Positions 1 through 5,398 of a DNA stretch of 5,398 nt are shown one piece after another; the stretch's first letter is position 1; each line of letters starts with the position of its first letter. Position numbers and translations under genes: made by a program. The DNA comes from JAUZQZ01 sp964624255 (GTDB lineage: Bacteria; Pseudomonadota; Zetaproteobacteria; Mariprofundales; Mariprofundaceae): positions 1 to 5,398 of the forward strand of contig CAZUWV010000096.1 in the NCBI GenBank assembly GCA_964624255.1, written 5' to 3'. The notes beneath the pieces were generated by a model. That model had not been told where the DNA came from. It ran no database searches and was given only the letters and a program-made list of their open reading frames with translations.

Positions 1-55
1 CGACGGGTTAATTCCTATGAGCACAAACGGGTCAATTCCTGTGAGCGCCCAAGCA
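1..55. mobile_element. Possible terminus of an IS21-like insertion sequence (partial)
   Basis: The methyltransferase reading frame matches its family up to about EVIGEI-R at positions 57-80, then becomes unrelated. The unrelated DNA carries a 24-bp-period direct repeat and, read on the plus strand, ends in AAGCA at 55. Internal direct repeats near the ends and a terminal CA dinucleotide are known features of IS21-family elements. No transposase is visible because the window stops here, and the target duplication and other end lie outside. The IS21 assignment is inference; a deletion junction, a divergent methyltransferase linker or another repeat element are alternatives. Confidence 0.35.
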
Positions 56-768
56 CGGGCGATTTCGCCGATGACTTCGTGGGTGTTCGACGCATCCCGC
101 GCGCTCATCTGGCCGATGGTGGCGGTAAACAGATTCCCCCCGTTGAAGATGTCCGTATCCTCCGCGAAGAAACAGAAAATCAGTCGCGCCATGAAATGAT
201 TCATATCGTGGCGGCGAGCATCGGTCGTCCAATCCTCATTGTTTCTCAGCAGTTCAACATAGAGCTTGTTGAGCCGGGAAGTGGCGCGAATGTCGAATGC
301 GCTTTCCCGAATTTGCTGCACCGTGCTAATACCCGCAAGCGCCAGAAAAAATCCAAAATGATCGGGGAAGTCCTGATAGTCGCAGGCGATGGTCTCGCCG
401 CTTTTAAGGTCTTCGGCCTCCAGCCATTTTCCATCCGTAGCTAAAACATACTTGGCCTTCGCCTTGGCGGTGGCCGGACTGGCTTTGAGTTTATCCAGTG
501 TCTTAGTGACTTCCCCTTCCGTACAAACGGCAATATGGATGTTGTTGCGTTGCAACACGCCGCCTTCGATATCCGAGGCATTGGATGAACCGCTTTTCAG
601 CCGCTTGATCGTGGTCGCCTTGTTGCCGAATGCTTCCAGAAAGGCATACGGAAACTCCGCCGGATCGAACTCCTGCTCAGCTAACTGTGAAATGGCCTCT
701 TCAATCTCAACCGCGTTCAAGTGTTCCCCTTCATAACTGATAGATTCCCACGAATGCTGAGAAAACAT
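1..768 (-). CDS. MmeI/YeeA-like DNA methyltransferase, N-terminal part (runs off the window, possibly disrupted)
   Basis: The frame is open from ATG at 768-766 to position 1 (256 codons, no stop). It resembles the N-terminal domain of large (about 900 aa) SAM-dependent DNA methyltransferases of the MmeI/YeeA group. Recognisable stretches are LNAVEIEEAI (18-27), FLEAFGNKATTIKRL (43-57), SPATAKAKAKYVLATDG (97-113), DFPDHFGFFLALAGI (133-147), FDIRATSRLNKLYVELL (158-174) and HDMNHFMARLIFCFFAEDTDIF (188-209, described by ends). The SAM-binding and NPPF-type catalytic motifs would lie beyond the window. No E-x-K follows the acidic residues near 66-85, so the nuclease site of true MmeI is not evident. 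ATG 768 overlaps the upstream nucleotidyltransferase gene by 38 bp, with AAGGGG 12 nt upstream; TTG at 720 (giving MNAVEIEEAI) is an alternative with GGGG 5 nt before it. Family similarity fades after residue 238, next to a repeat-bearing possible IS end, so this may be a pseudogene fragment. Confidence 0.75.
   Translation of the reverse strand, partial: MFSQHSWESISYEGEHLNAVEIEEAISQLAEQEFDPAEFPYAFLEAFGNKATTIKRLKSGSSNASDIEGGVLQRNNIHIAVCTEGEVTKTLDKLKASPATAKAKAKYVLATDGKWLEAEDLKSGETIACDYQDFPDHFGFFLALAGISTVQQIRESAFDIRATSRLNKLYVELLRNNEDWTTDARRHDMNHFMARLIFCFFAEDTDIFNGGNLFTATIGQMSARDASNTHEVIGEIARAWALTGIDPFVLIGINPS
3..46. repeat. Two tandem copies of a 24-bp-period direct repeat
   Basis: ACGGGTTAATTCCTATGAGC at 3-22 recurs as ACGGGTCAATTCCTGTGAGC at 27-46, with 18 of 20 bases identical and a 24-bp spacing. 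The array may continue to the left of the window. In the methyltransferase frame on the minus strand it would encode an eight-residue repeat (LTGIDPFV, LIGINPS), which does not look like native enzyme sequence. It fits a transposase-binding repeat near an IS end, but that role is inferred. Confidence 0.7.
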
Positions 769-1489
769 CCTCGACAGTCACCCCTTTGATCTTCAAATCT
801 TGCAGGTTTGGTGGTTCCTGCCTGACAGCCTCAATAAACTGACGCATATCCTCTTTAATCCCATCAGGAAGCACTATGTGGTTTGCAGGTGAAAGAAGTT
901 GGAATAAGCGGAACACATCATTTTTGTGTTTCTTGATATCGCTGCCCTTCACCTCTTCTCCGGCGTTTCTTCGCGCAGTCAAATCCAGCCATGCCTTGGC
1001 CTTGAATACTACAATGAACCCTGGCTGCAAGACACACACATCATCGATCTCTTTTCTGCCACTGAGCAATAGCTGATAGTAATGATCATCCATCAAAATC
1101 GCAGACAGGCTCGATGCATTGGCATCAATAGGCAGTGGAGTTAAATGTGTCTCTCCTTCTAACATCACCCCATCTGGCTGGCGACTGAACAGCTCCAACA
1201 TAAATGGGAATGCCGGATTTTTTGGTTTCATGAAACGATAGAATTGCTTTTCCCCAGAACTCTTCTGCTGCATCTCATACTCCCCTTCACGCACAAAGTT
1301 CCAGAACTTTTCGGCAAATGCAGCATCAATGGCTTCCACACAAAGAACAATATCCAGATCTTTGGTAGCTCGAAAATCCAGCCCCACATCATCCATGACC
1401 AGATAACATGCGGCACCACCAATGAGCACATACTTATCCTGATCACCTCGAAAATATTCCCGGAACAGATCCAGCCCTTTTACTGCCAC
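731..1489 (-). CDS. AbiEii-like nucleotidyltransferase (probable type IV toxin-antitoxin toxin)
   Basis: This 252-residue protein has a minimal nucleotidyltransferase-fold signature: a GG at 24-25 (VLIGGAACYL), then ATKDLDIVL at 41-49 with the metal-binding D44-x-D46 pair. E99 in FMLELFS is a candidate third acidic residue. A later lysine-rich segment (FKAKAWLDLTAR, 162-173, then KKHKNDVFRL, 187-195) resembles the K..AL..R...D motif of AbiEii/DUF1814 proteins. Members of that superfamily act as toxins, some by adding nucleotides to tRNA; the substrate here is unknown. The GTG start at 1489 is supported by GGAGG at 1497-1501, seven nt upstream. It overlaps the end of the winged-helix gene by 10 bp and the methyltransferase start by 38 bp, indicating one operon. 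The match is by motif only, so a non-toxic housekeeping nucleotidyltransferase cannot be excluded. Confidence 0.75.
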   Translation of the reverse strand: MAVKGLDLFREYFRGDQDKYVLIGGAACYLVMDDVGLDFRATKDLDIVLCVEAIDAAFAEKFWNFVREGEYEMQQKSSGEKQFYRFMKPKNPAFPFMLELFSRQPDGVMLEGETHLTPLPIDANASSLSAILMDDHYYQLLLSGRKEIDDVCVLQPGFIVVFKAKAWLDLTARRNAGEEVKGSDIKKHKNDVFRLFQLLSPANHIVLPDGIKEDMRQFIEAVRQEPPNLQDLKIKGVTVEDVFSAFVGIYQL

Positions 1490-2481
1490 TGGTTAGCCTC
1501 CATCATCTCTTCCAGTGCCATTTCAATACGCTCATCCATACTATTCTGCAAGCTTAACCATAACGAGAAACGATCCACACACCCTTGTTCAGCAAGGCGC
1601 TCAGGACTGTAGCGCCACAATTCCAATTGGGCGCAGCCTGGCTCCGGATGTGTAATCTCTTCAATATCCAGATTCCTGCGAATAGAAACCCAATCATTGG
1701 ATACAAGTGCATACACCGGATATTTTGGTTCACCGATCATCGACTGTTTTGCCAGCGCAGACTCTCCCGCCCAAATACCCTGCCAATGATCCGGCATCGC
1801 TTTAATCCATATTCGTTTTCTAACCGGATTCATCATTTTCTTTTGAGCCACAAGCCAAAGCTCTTTCCCCAAATGATGAAACAAAACCTGTTGCTTGCGC
1901 CCTGTTTTGTTGATTTTGACTAACCCCAGGCTTTCCAGCTCCCTTGCGGAGCGTGTCATACTCATCGCACTATACCCCAATAGCTTGGCGAGTTCAGAGG
2001 GAGATTTTCCATGAACCCCTTTATCTTTTATTGCCATGATGACCAGCAGTTGAGCGACCGGGCTTAACTGTTCGCGCTTCTGGGCATGATATTGCTTAAA
2101 ATTCTCCCGCAAATCGATACCAAGCATGGGCAGATACATTTGATTACCAGGTACAATAAACGGCACTTTGTGCTCAATGAGCCGTTTACGGTTATAAGCT
2201 GAGCAAGCCTCGACCACATAGATAACATCGCTTTCCGGCCAATGCTCACTTACAGCTTTCCACTGCTTGAATACGGTGGCTGGCGTCAGTTCTTCCTCAT
2301 CATCTGCAACCATCACCAGACAAGACACAGAAAGTATCTTGATACGGTAGAATTGATACTGCTCGCGCAAAAAGAAAGGCATCTTATCTGTGCCTTTCCA
2401 GGCGGCAGCAGACACGCTAATAGCAAGCACATCATACATGTATGCCCTTAGCTTATAGATAAGGGAATTCATATTAGCCAC
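1480..2481 (-). CDS. Winged-helix (MarR-like) regulator, probable AbiEi-type antitoxin partner
   Basis: The protein has 333 residues. An N-terminal region (about 33-130) contains a conserved block, LIEHKVPFIVPGNQMYLPML (101-120) followed by GIDLRENF (121-128). A winged helix follows at about 139-205: SPSELAKLLGYSAMSMTRSARELESLGLV has the layout of a MarR recognition helix (160-188), and the wing contains KTGRKQQVLF (192-201). The C-terminal part includes AGESALAKQSM (238-248) and PVYAL (255-259), similar to the AGE-ALA motif after the winged helix in AbiEi antitoxins. In AbiE systems such a protein represses its own operon and counters the nucleotidyltransferase toxin. The cognate toxin-like gene starts 10 bp inside this gene's 3' end. 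The start is GTG at 2481 or ATG at 2472; the ATG has GGTGG five nt upstream and is arguably better. Function is inferred from motifs and context. Confidence 0.7.
   Translation of the reverse strand: MANMNSLIYKLRAYMYDVLAISVSAAAWKGTDKMPFFLREQYQFYRIKILSVSCLVMVADDEEELTPATVFKQWKAVSEHWPESDVIYVVEACSAYNRKRLIEHKVPFIVPGNQMYLPMLGIDLRENFKQYHAQKREQLSPVAQLLVIMAIKDKGVHGKSPSELAKLLGYSAMSMTRSARELESLGLVKINKTGRKQQVLFHHLGKELWLVAQKKMMNPVRKRIWIKAMPDHWQGIWAGESALAKQSMIGEPKYPVYALVSNDWVSIRRNLDIEEITHPEPGCAQLELWRYSPERLAEQGCVDRFSLWLSLQNSMDERIEMALEEMMEANQWQ
1497..1501 (-). promoter_or_regulatory. Shine-Dalgarno GGAGG deciding the GTG start of the nucleotidyltransferase
   Basis: Read on the minus strand, GGAGG is followed by seven nt (CTAACCA) and then GTG at 1489. 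The site lies within the last codons of the winged-helix gene, so translation of the second gene is likely coupled to the first. This argues for the GTG over any downstream start. Confidence 0.75.
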
Positions 2482-2486
2482 CCGCT

Positions 2487-2547
2487 ATAACTAACATCAT
2501 TAACGCACAATAACTATAAGCATGTTATCATGCAACAAAAATGTTAT
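2487..2547. promoter_or_regulatory. Candidate operator cluster: palindrome and direct repeats
   Basis: GCATG-TTAT-CATGC at 2520-2533 is a perfect inverted repeat with 5-bp arms. ATGTTAT occurs at 2522-2528 and again at 2541-2547, 19 bp apart, close to two helical turns. ATAACTA occurs at 2487-2493 and 2510-2516. The cluster lies just upstream of a gene encoding a winged-helix protein, and AbiEi proteins are known to bind repeats in their own promoters. Autoregulation is therefore a reasonable inference, but AT-rich DNA yields short repeats by chance. Confidence 0.4.
2507..2535 (-). promoter_or_regulatory. Possible promoter of the leftward winged-helix/nucleotidyltransferase operon
   Basis: On the minus strand, TTGCAT (2535-2530) lies 17 bp from TATTGT (2512-2507), each matching sigma-70 boxes at four of six bases. 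A second choice is TATAGT (2518-2513) as -10, with a poor -35. The palindrome at 2520-2533 overlaps the -35 side of this promoter, which would suit a repressor. This is pattern matching only. Confidence 0.3.
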
Positions 2548-2553
2548 TACATT
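2525..2553 (+). promoter_or_regulatory. Possible lipA promoter
   Basis: TTATCA (2525-2530) and TACATT (2548-2553) are 17 bp apart, and each matches four of six sigma-70 consensus bases. The promoter would give a leader of about 40 nt before lipA. It overlaps the leftward promoter candidate and the palindrome, so the divergent units could share control. Weak evidence. Confidence 0.2.
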
Positions 2554-2598
2554 AGGCTTTGGGATGCAGGACGTAGCAACAAACTGTAAGCTTGCCTC

Positions 2599-3537
2599 AT
2601 GTCCAAAGTGATCCCGATTCAACCGGAAGGTACCATCGTCGGAGAACCGATGATGGGGAAGCCGTCATGGCTCAAGGTGCGCGCGCCGCTATCCCCCGAA
2701 TACCGCAAGTTGGTCCGGCTGATGCGCGACAAAAAACTGAATACCGTATGCGAGGAGGCCAGTTGCCCGAATATCGGCGAGTGCTGGAAGCATGGCTCGG
2801 CCACGTTTATGATCCTGGGCCGCGTCTGCACCCGCACCTGTGCGTTTTGCGATGTCGAAACCGGACGACCGGATCCCATCGATATTGAGGAGCCGGAGCA
2901 TTTGGCCGAAGCCGTGGCTTCGCTGGGTCTTAAACATGTGGTGATTACATCGGTGGACCGTGATGATCTTCCGGATGGCGGCGCGGATCACTATGCGTGC
3001 GTGATCCGCGAACTCAAAGTCCGGCAGCCGGAAGTTACGATTGAAGTGCTAACGCCCGATTTTCAGCGTAAGCCGGATGCGTGTCTGGATACGGTGATTA
3101 AGGCAAAACCGGATATTTTTAACCACAATCTGGAAACCGTCCCGCGTCTGTACCGCTCTGTGCGTCCCGGCGCACGTTATTTCACGTCGCTCAGGTTGCT
3201 GCAGCGGGCCAAGGAACTGGATGCGCGTATGGTGACCAAGTCCGGAATGATGCTCGGCCTGGGCGAAGAGCGTGACGAGGTGTTGCAGGTGCTGGATGAT
3301 TTGCATGAAGCGGATGTGGATATTTTAACCATTGGCCAGTACCTCAGGCCGAGCGTCAGGCACCACCCGGTCATGAAATACTGGGCTCCCGAAGAGTTTG
3401 AAGAACTGAAATATCTGGCTGAAAGGAAAGGTTTCGGTATAGTAGCATCCGGGCCGCTTGTCCGTTCTTCGTTTCATGCCGAAGAGGTATTTCAGGGCTT
3501 GCGGGAACGGAGGAAAACGAAGGGAGGAAAACGGTGA
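2599..3537 (+). CDS. lipA: Lipoyl synthase LipA
   Basis: This radical-SAM enzyme (EC 2.8.1.8) inserts two sulfur atoms at C6 and C8 of octanoyl groups on the lipoyl domains of pyruvate and 2-oxoglutarate dehydrogenases and the glycine cleavage H protein. All signatures are present in 312 residues, a normal length. The auxiliary-cluster cysteines are C51, C56 and C62 in CEEASCPNIGEC. The SAM-cluster cysteines are C77, C81 and C84 in CTRTCAFC. VITSVDRDDLPDGGA (115-129), FNHNLETVPRLY (174-185) and TKSGMMLGLGE (213-223) are conserved, and the RSSFHAE motif (289-295) supplies the serine ligand of the auxiliary cluster. ATG 2599 follows an in-frame TAA at 2587 but lacks a good ribosome-binding site; the in-frame ATG at 2650 (residue 18) has GGAG five nt upstream and could be the true start without losing a motif. 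The stop overlaps the pckA start. Confidence 0.97.
   Translation: MSKVIPIQPEGTIVGEPMMGKPSWLKVRAPLSPEYRKLVRLMRDKKLNTVCEEASCPNIGECWKHGSATFMILGRVCTRTCAFCDVETGRPDPIDIEEPEHLAEAVASLGLKHVVITSVDRDDLPDGGADHYACVIRELKVRQPEVTIEVLTPDFQRKPDACLDTVIKAKPDIFNHNLETVPRLYRSVRPGARYFTSLRLLQRAKELDARMVTKSGMMLGLGEERDEVLQVLDDLHEADVDILTIGQYLRPSVRHHPVMKYWAPEEFEELKYLAERKGFGIVASGPLVRSSFHAEEVFQGLRERRKTKGGKR
3521..3527 (+). promoter_or_regulatory. Shine-Dalgarno of pckA inside lipA
   Basis: AGGGAGG lies in the last codons of lipA. It is six nt before GTG 3534 and nine nt before ATG 3537, so either can be the pckA start. Its strength and position suggest pckA is translated from the lipA transcript. Confidence 0.75.
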
Positions 3538-5129
3538 TGCAAAACACGATTCAACAGAGTCTGGAAAAAATCGGACTGATCAATCTGGAACGTATTTACT
3601 GGAATACCCCCACGCCCGCGTTGTACGAACGGGTGGTTCGCCGCCGCGAGGGACATCTCTCCCATATGGGACCGCTGGTGGTTCGTACCGGTTATTACAC
3701 AGGCAGGGCTGCAAGGGATAAATTTATTGTGGAAGAACCCTCCAGTCAGGGGAAAGTCTGGTGGGGAGAAATCAACCAGTGCTTTCCCGAAGCCAGTTTT
3801 GATGCTCTGTGCAAGCGCGTATTCAGCTATCTGGAGGCGCGGCATGTATTTGTTCAGGATTGCTTCGCGGGCGCCGATCCGGCACATGAGGTACCGGTAC
3901 GAGTGATTACTCAGGATGCATGGCACGCCCTGTTTGCGCGCACCATGCTGATTCGCCCCGTGGATATTGGCCGTGAGATTGGCGTGGATGAGCCACAGTT
4001 TACCGTCGTCCATGTGCCGCATTTCCATGCTATACCCTCCAAGCAGCACACCAATTCCGAAGCCTTTGTGATTCTGCATCTGGGCAAACGCCTGGCGCTA
4101 ATTGGCGGAACATCCTATGCCGGTGAAATCAAGAAAATAATCTTTACCTGGATGAATTATATCTTGCCACAACAGGATATCCTGTCCATGCATGCCTCGG
4201 CGAATGTGGGAAAGGATGGGGATTCAGCCGTATTCTTCGGTCTGTCGGGAACGGGAAAGACAACGCTTTCAGCCGATCCTGAGCGGCGGCTGATTGGTGA
4301 TGACGAGCATGGCTGGAGCGATGAGGGCATCTTTAATATCGAAGGCGGCTGTTATGCCAAGGTTATCCAGCTTTCCGCGGAGAAAGAACCGGAAATTTAT
4401 GACATGACGCGGAGGTTCGGTACGATCCTGGAAAATGTGCGCTTCGATGTGAATTCACGTCGTGTGGATCTCGACGATGATTGCCTGACGGAAAACACGC
4501 GCGCCGCGTACCCGATTCCAAATTTACCCAATGCCATTTATCCGGGCGTGGCCGGACATCCCAAAAATATTGTGATGCTTACGGCGGATGCTTTTGGTGT
4601 CTTGCCACCCGTTGCCAGGCTGACTCCGGAGCAGGCCAAATATTATTTTCTACTCGGTTACACAGCCAAGGTGGCCGGTACGGAGGCAGGCATCACCGAA
4701 CCGGAGGCCGTATTCAGCGCCTGTTTCGGCGCCCCGTTCATGCCGATGCATCCGGACGTTTACGCCCGCTTGCTGGGTAAAAAGATTGCCAAACACCATG
4801 TGAACTGCTGGCTTATCAACACCGGCTGGATCGGCGGGCCGTATGGTGTCGGCGAACGTATGGATATTACCGCCACGCGCGCCATGCTTCATGCCGTCTT
4901 GTCAGGACAGCTGGATGATGTGGCGTACCGCGAGCATTCTATTTTCCGTCTGCAAATACCCGAGACCTGTCCAGGCGTGGATGCCCGGATTCTGGATCCG
5001 GTTTGCGCATGGGGCGATACCCGGGCCTATGAGGAGAAAGCGCGCGAACTGGCGGGGCTGTTCCATAAAGCGTTTGAAGACATTGCCGGGGACACTGAGC
5101 CCGAGCTGGCTGCCGTCGGTCCCGTATAA
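3537..5129 (+). CDS. pckA: Phosphoenolpyruvate carboxykinase (ATP)
   Basis: This cytoplasmic enzyme (EC 4.1.1.49) converts oxaloacetate and ATP to phosphoenolpyruvate, CO2 and ADP, the first committed step of gluconeogenesis from the TCA cycle. The ATP-type family is clear from the order of motifs (numbered from ATG 3537): TGRAARDK (55-62, substrate arginine), GGTSYAGEIKK (190-200, metal and substrate lysines), MHASANVG (218-225), the P-loop GLSGTGKTTLSAD (235-247), LIGDDEHGW (252-260, kinase-2 aspartates), EGGCYAK (269-275), ENTRAAYP (319-326, conserved Arg), GYTAKVAGTE (374-383) and NTGWIGGPYGVGERM (428-442). Length, 530 residues, is typical and the gene is intact. ATG 3537 shares one base with the lipA TGA (TGATG); GTG 3534 would add one residue. 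No convincing T-rich terminator follows; a long palindromic element begins 54 bp after the stop. Confidence 0.97.
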   Translation: MQNTIQQSLEKIGLINLERIYWNTPTPALYERVVRRREGHLSHMGPLVVRTGYYTGRAARDKFIVEEPSSQGKVWWGEINQCFPEASFDALCKRVFSYLEARHVFVQDCFAGADPAHEVPVRVITQDAWHALFARTMLIRPVDIGREIGVDEPQFTVVHVPHFHAIPSKQHTNSEAFVILHLGKRLALIGGTSYAGEIKKIIFTWMNYILPQQDILSMHASANVGKDGDSAVFFGLSGTGKTTLSADPERRLIGDDEHGWSDEGIFNIEGGCYAKVIQLSAEKEPEIYDMTRRFGTILENVRFDVNSRRVDLDDDCLTENTRAAYPIPNLPNAIYPGVAGHPKNIVMLTADAFGVLPPVARLTPEQAKYYFLLGYTAKVAGTEAGITEPEAVFSACFGAPFMPMHPDVYARLLGKKIAKHHVNCWLINTGWIGGPYGVGERMDITATRAMLHAVLSGQLDDVAYREHSIFRLQIPETCPGVDARILDPVCAWGDTRAYEEKARELAGLFHKAFEDIAGDTEPELAAVGPV

Positions 5130-5183
5130 ATCTGCCGAACCTCCCTTGATACGAGATATCGCGCGTATTGCAATTGTCCTCCG

Positions 5184-5343
5184 AGCCTCTTGCAAAACTC
5201 TGGGTGGATGAGCGGCAATCCCGCTTTGAGTCCATTTTCGGGATGGGATGAGTTGCATGGTGGTTCCATGGAGCGAAATTCCAGCTCGGAAATGGGCCAA
5301 AGTGGGGAAGCCGATCGCCGCTCATGAGTTTTGCAAGAGGCTT
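5184..5343. mobile_element. 160-bp palindromic MITE-like element
   Basis: AGCCTCTTGCAAAACTC at 5184-5200 is the exact reverse complement of 5326-5342. Inside, ATGAGCGGC (5208-5216) pairs with 5317-5325, CTTTG (5224-5228) with CAAAG (5298-5302), CCATTT (5232-5237) with AAATGG (5290-5295), and CATGG (5256-5260) with CCATG (5266-5270) around a TGGTT loop. The loop centre, 5263, is the midpoint of the terminal repeats, so the whole element is one imperfect hairpin with almost no net length difference between arms. CTCCG flanks it at 5179-5183 and 5344-5348, a probable 5-bp target duplication. It has no credible coding capacity and would need a transposase from elsewhere. The parent IS family is not recognised. 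It may also act as a transcript-stabilising or processing hairpin after pckA. Confidence 0.75.
5335..5340 (+). promoter_or_regulatory. Shine-Dalgarno-like AAGAGG contributed by the element's right repeat
   Basis: AAGAGG ends seven nt before GTG 5348. It belongs to the terminal inverted repeat of the palindromic element, so the ribosome-binding site of the next gene appears to come from the mobile element. Without the element, the joined flanks read TTGTCCTCCGTG and show no such site. Confidence 0.5.
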
Positions 5344-5347
5344 CTCC

Positions 5348-5398
5348 GTGAAACGCTTTTTCCTTGTGCCTGTTTTTGTCTGGATGATGCTGTTTTCA
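5348..5398 (+). CDS. N-terminus of a probable exported protein (partial, signal-peptide-like)
   Basis: From GTG 5348 the frame stays open to the window end, giving 17 residues: VKRFFLVPVFVWMMLFS, initiator read as Met. Two basic residues followed by an unbroken hydrophobic stretch is the pattern of a Sec signal peptide or membrane anchor. AAGAGG lies seven nt upstream. The product cannot be named from so little sequence. The reading frame is short enough that chance is possible, but start, ribosome-binding site and hydrophobic profile agree. The gene lies directly against the palindromic element, whose probable target duplication includes the G of the start codon. Confidence 0.5.
   Translation, partial: MKRFFLVPVFVWMMLFS

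Noticed and set aside
3..46. CRISPR array
   Set aside because: Only two units with 4-bp gaps between 20-bp cores and no spacers of typical length.
79..736. Two overlapping plus-strand open frames (79-444 and 389-736)
   Set aside because: The opposite strand carries a continuous frame with clear methyltransferase-family sequence; the plus-strand products are low-complexity shadows with no recognisable domain.
3492..4079. 195-residue minus-strand frame opposite pckA
   Set aside because: It is antisense to the strongly conserved first third of PckA and shows no domain or ribosome-binding site of its own.
5149..5168. Small inverted repeat ATACG...CGTAT as a pckA terminator
   Set aside because: Only five contiguous pairs, a poorly paired interior and no following T run; not enough for a rho-independent terminator call.
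4902..5325. Minus-strand frames of 128-132 codons opposite the pckA end and element
   Set aside because: They run through the PckA C-terminus and the palindrome; the similarity of their starts to the plus strand simply reflects the inverted repeat.
5208..5327. 39-codon ORF inside the palindromic element
   Set aside because: It starts and ends on complementary ATGAGCGGC/GCCGCTCAT segments of the palindrome, has no ribosome-binding site and resembles no protein; it is a by-product of the symmetry.

Overview
The window looks like a chromosomal segment of a Gram-negative bacterium with medium GC. It carries an ATP-dependent PEP carboxykinase of bacterial type, a lipoyl synthase with all ligand motifs, and the start of a probable exported protein. 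The phylum cannot be fixed by reading alone. The two metabolic genes are visibly GC-richer than the leftward cluster, so the window probably joins a core block (about 2600-5130) to an accessory, defence-type block (1-2481).

Left block, minus strand, read from 2481 down to 1: a winged-helix protein of the kind that pairs with AbiEii-like toxins (1480-2481), an AbiEii-like nucleotidyltransferase (731-1489), then the 5' part of an MmeI/YeeA-type DNA methyltransferase (768 down to the window edge). Each gene overlaps the next, by 10 bp and 38 bp, so they are very likely one transcript. The layout suggests a type IV-like toxin-antitoxin pair placed in front of a restriction or phage-defence methyltransferase. 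Family-like sequence in the methyltransferase stops near position 56. There it meets DNA with a 24-bp-period direct repeat that ends ...CA, which resembles the end of an IS21-type insertion sequence, so the gene may be interrupted.

Middle: an AT-rich 117-bp gap (2482-2598) separates the divergent blocks. It contains a 14-bp palindrome, repeated ATGTTAT and ATAACTA words, and overlapping promoter-like sequences on both strands, suggesting operator control of the leftward operon.

Right block, plus strand: lipA (2599-3537) and pckA (3537-5129) are translationally coupled through TGATG. LipA builds the lipoyl cofactor of the pyruvate and 2-oxoglutarate dehydrogenases, and PckA converts oxaloacetate to PEP, so the pair links 2-oxoacid oxidation with gluconeogenesis.

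Right end: 54 bp after pckA lies a 160-bp element (5184-5343) that is almost entirely one imperfect palindrome. It has 17-bp perfect terminal inverted repeats and a probable 5-bp target duplication (CTCCG), so it is MITE-like. The next gene starts at a GTG at 5348, immediately outside the element, and encodes a signal-peptide-like N-terminus cut off by the window end. Its only visible ribosome-binding site lies inside the element's right repeat.
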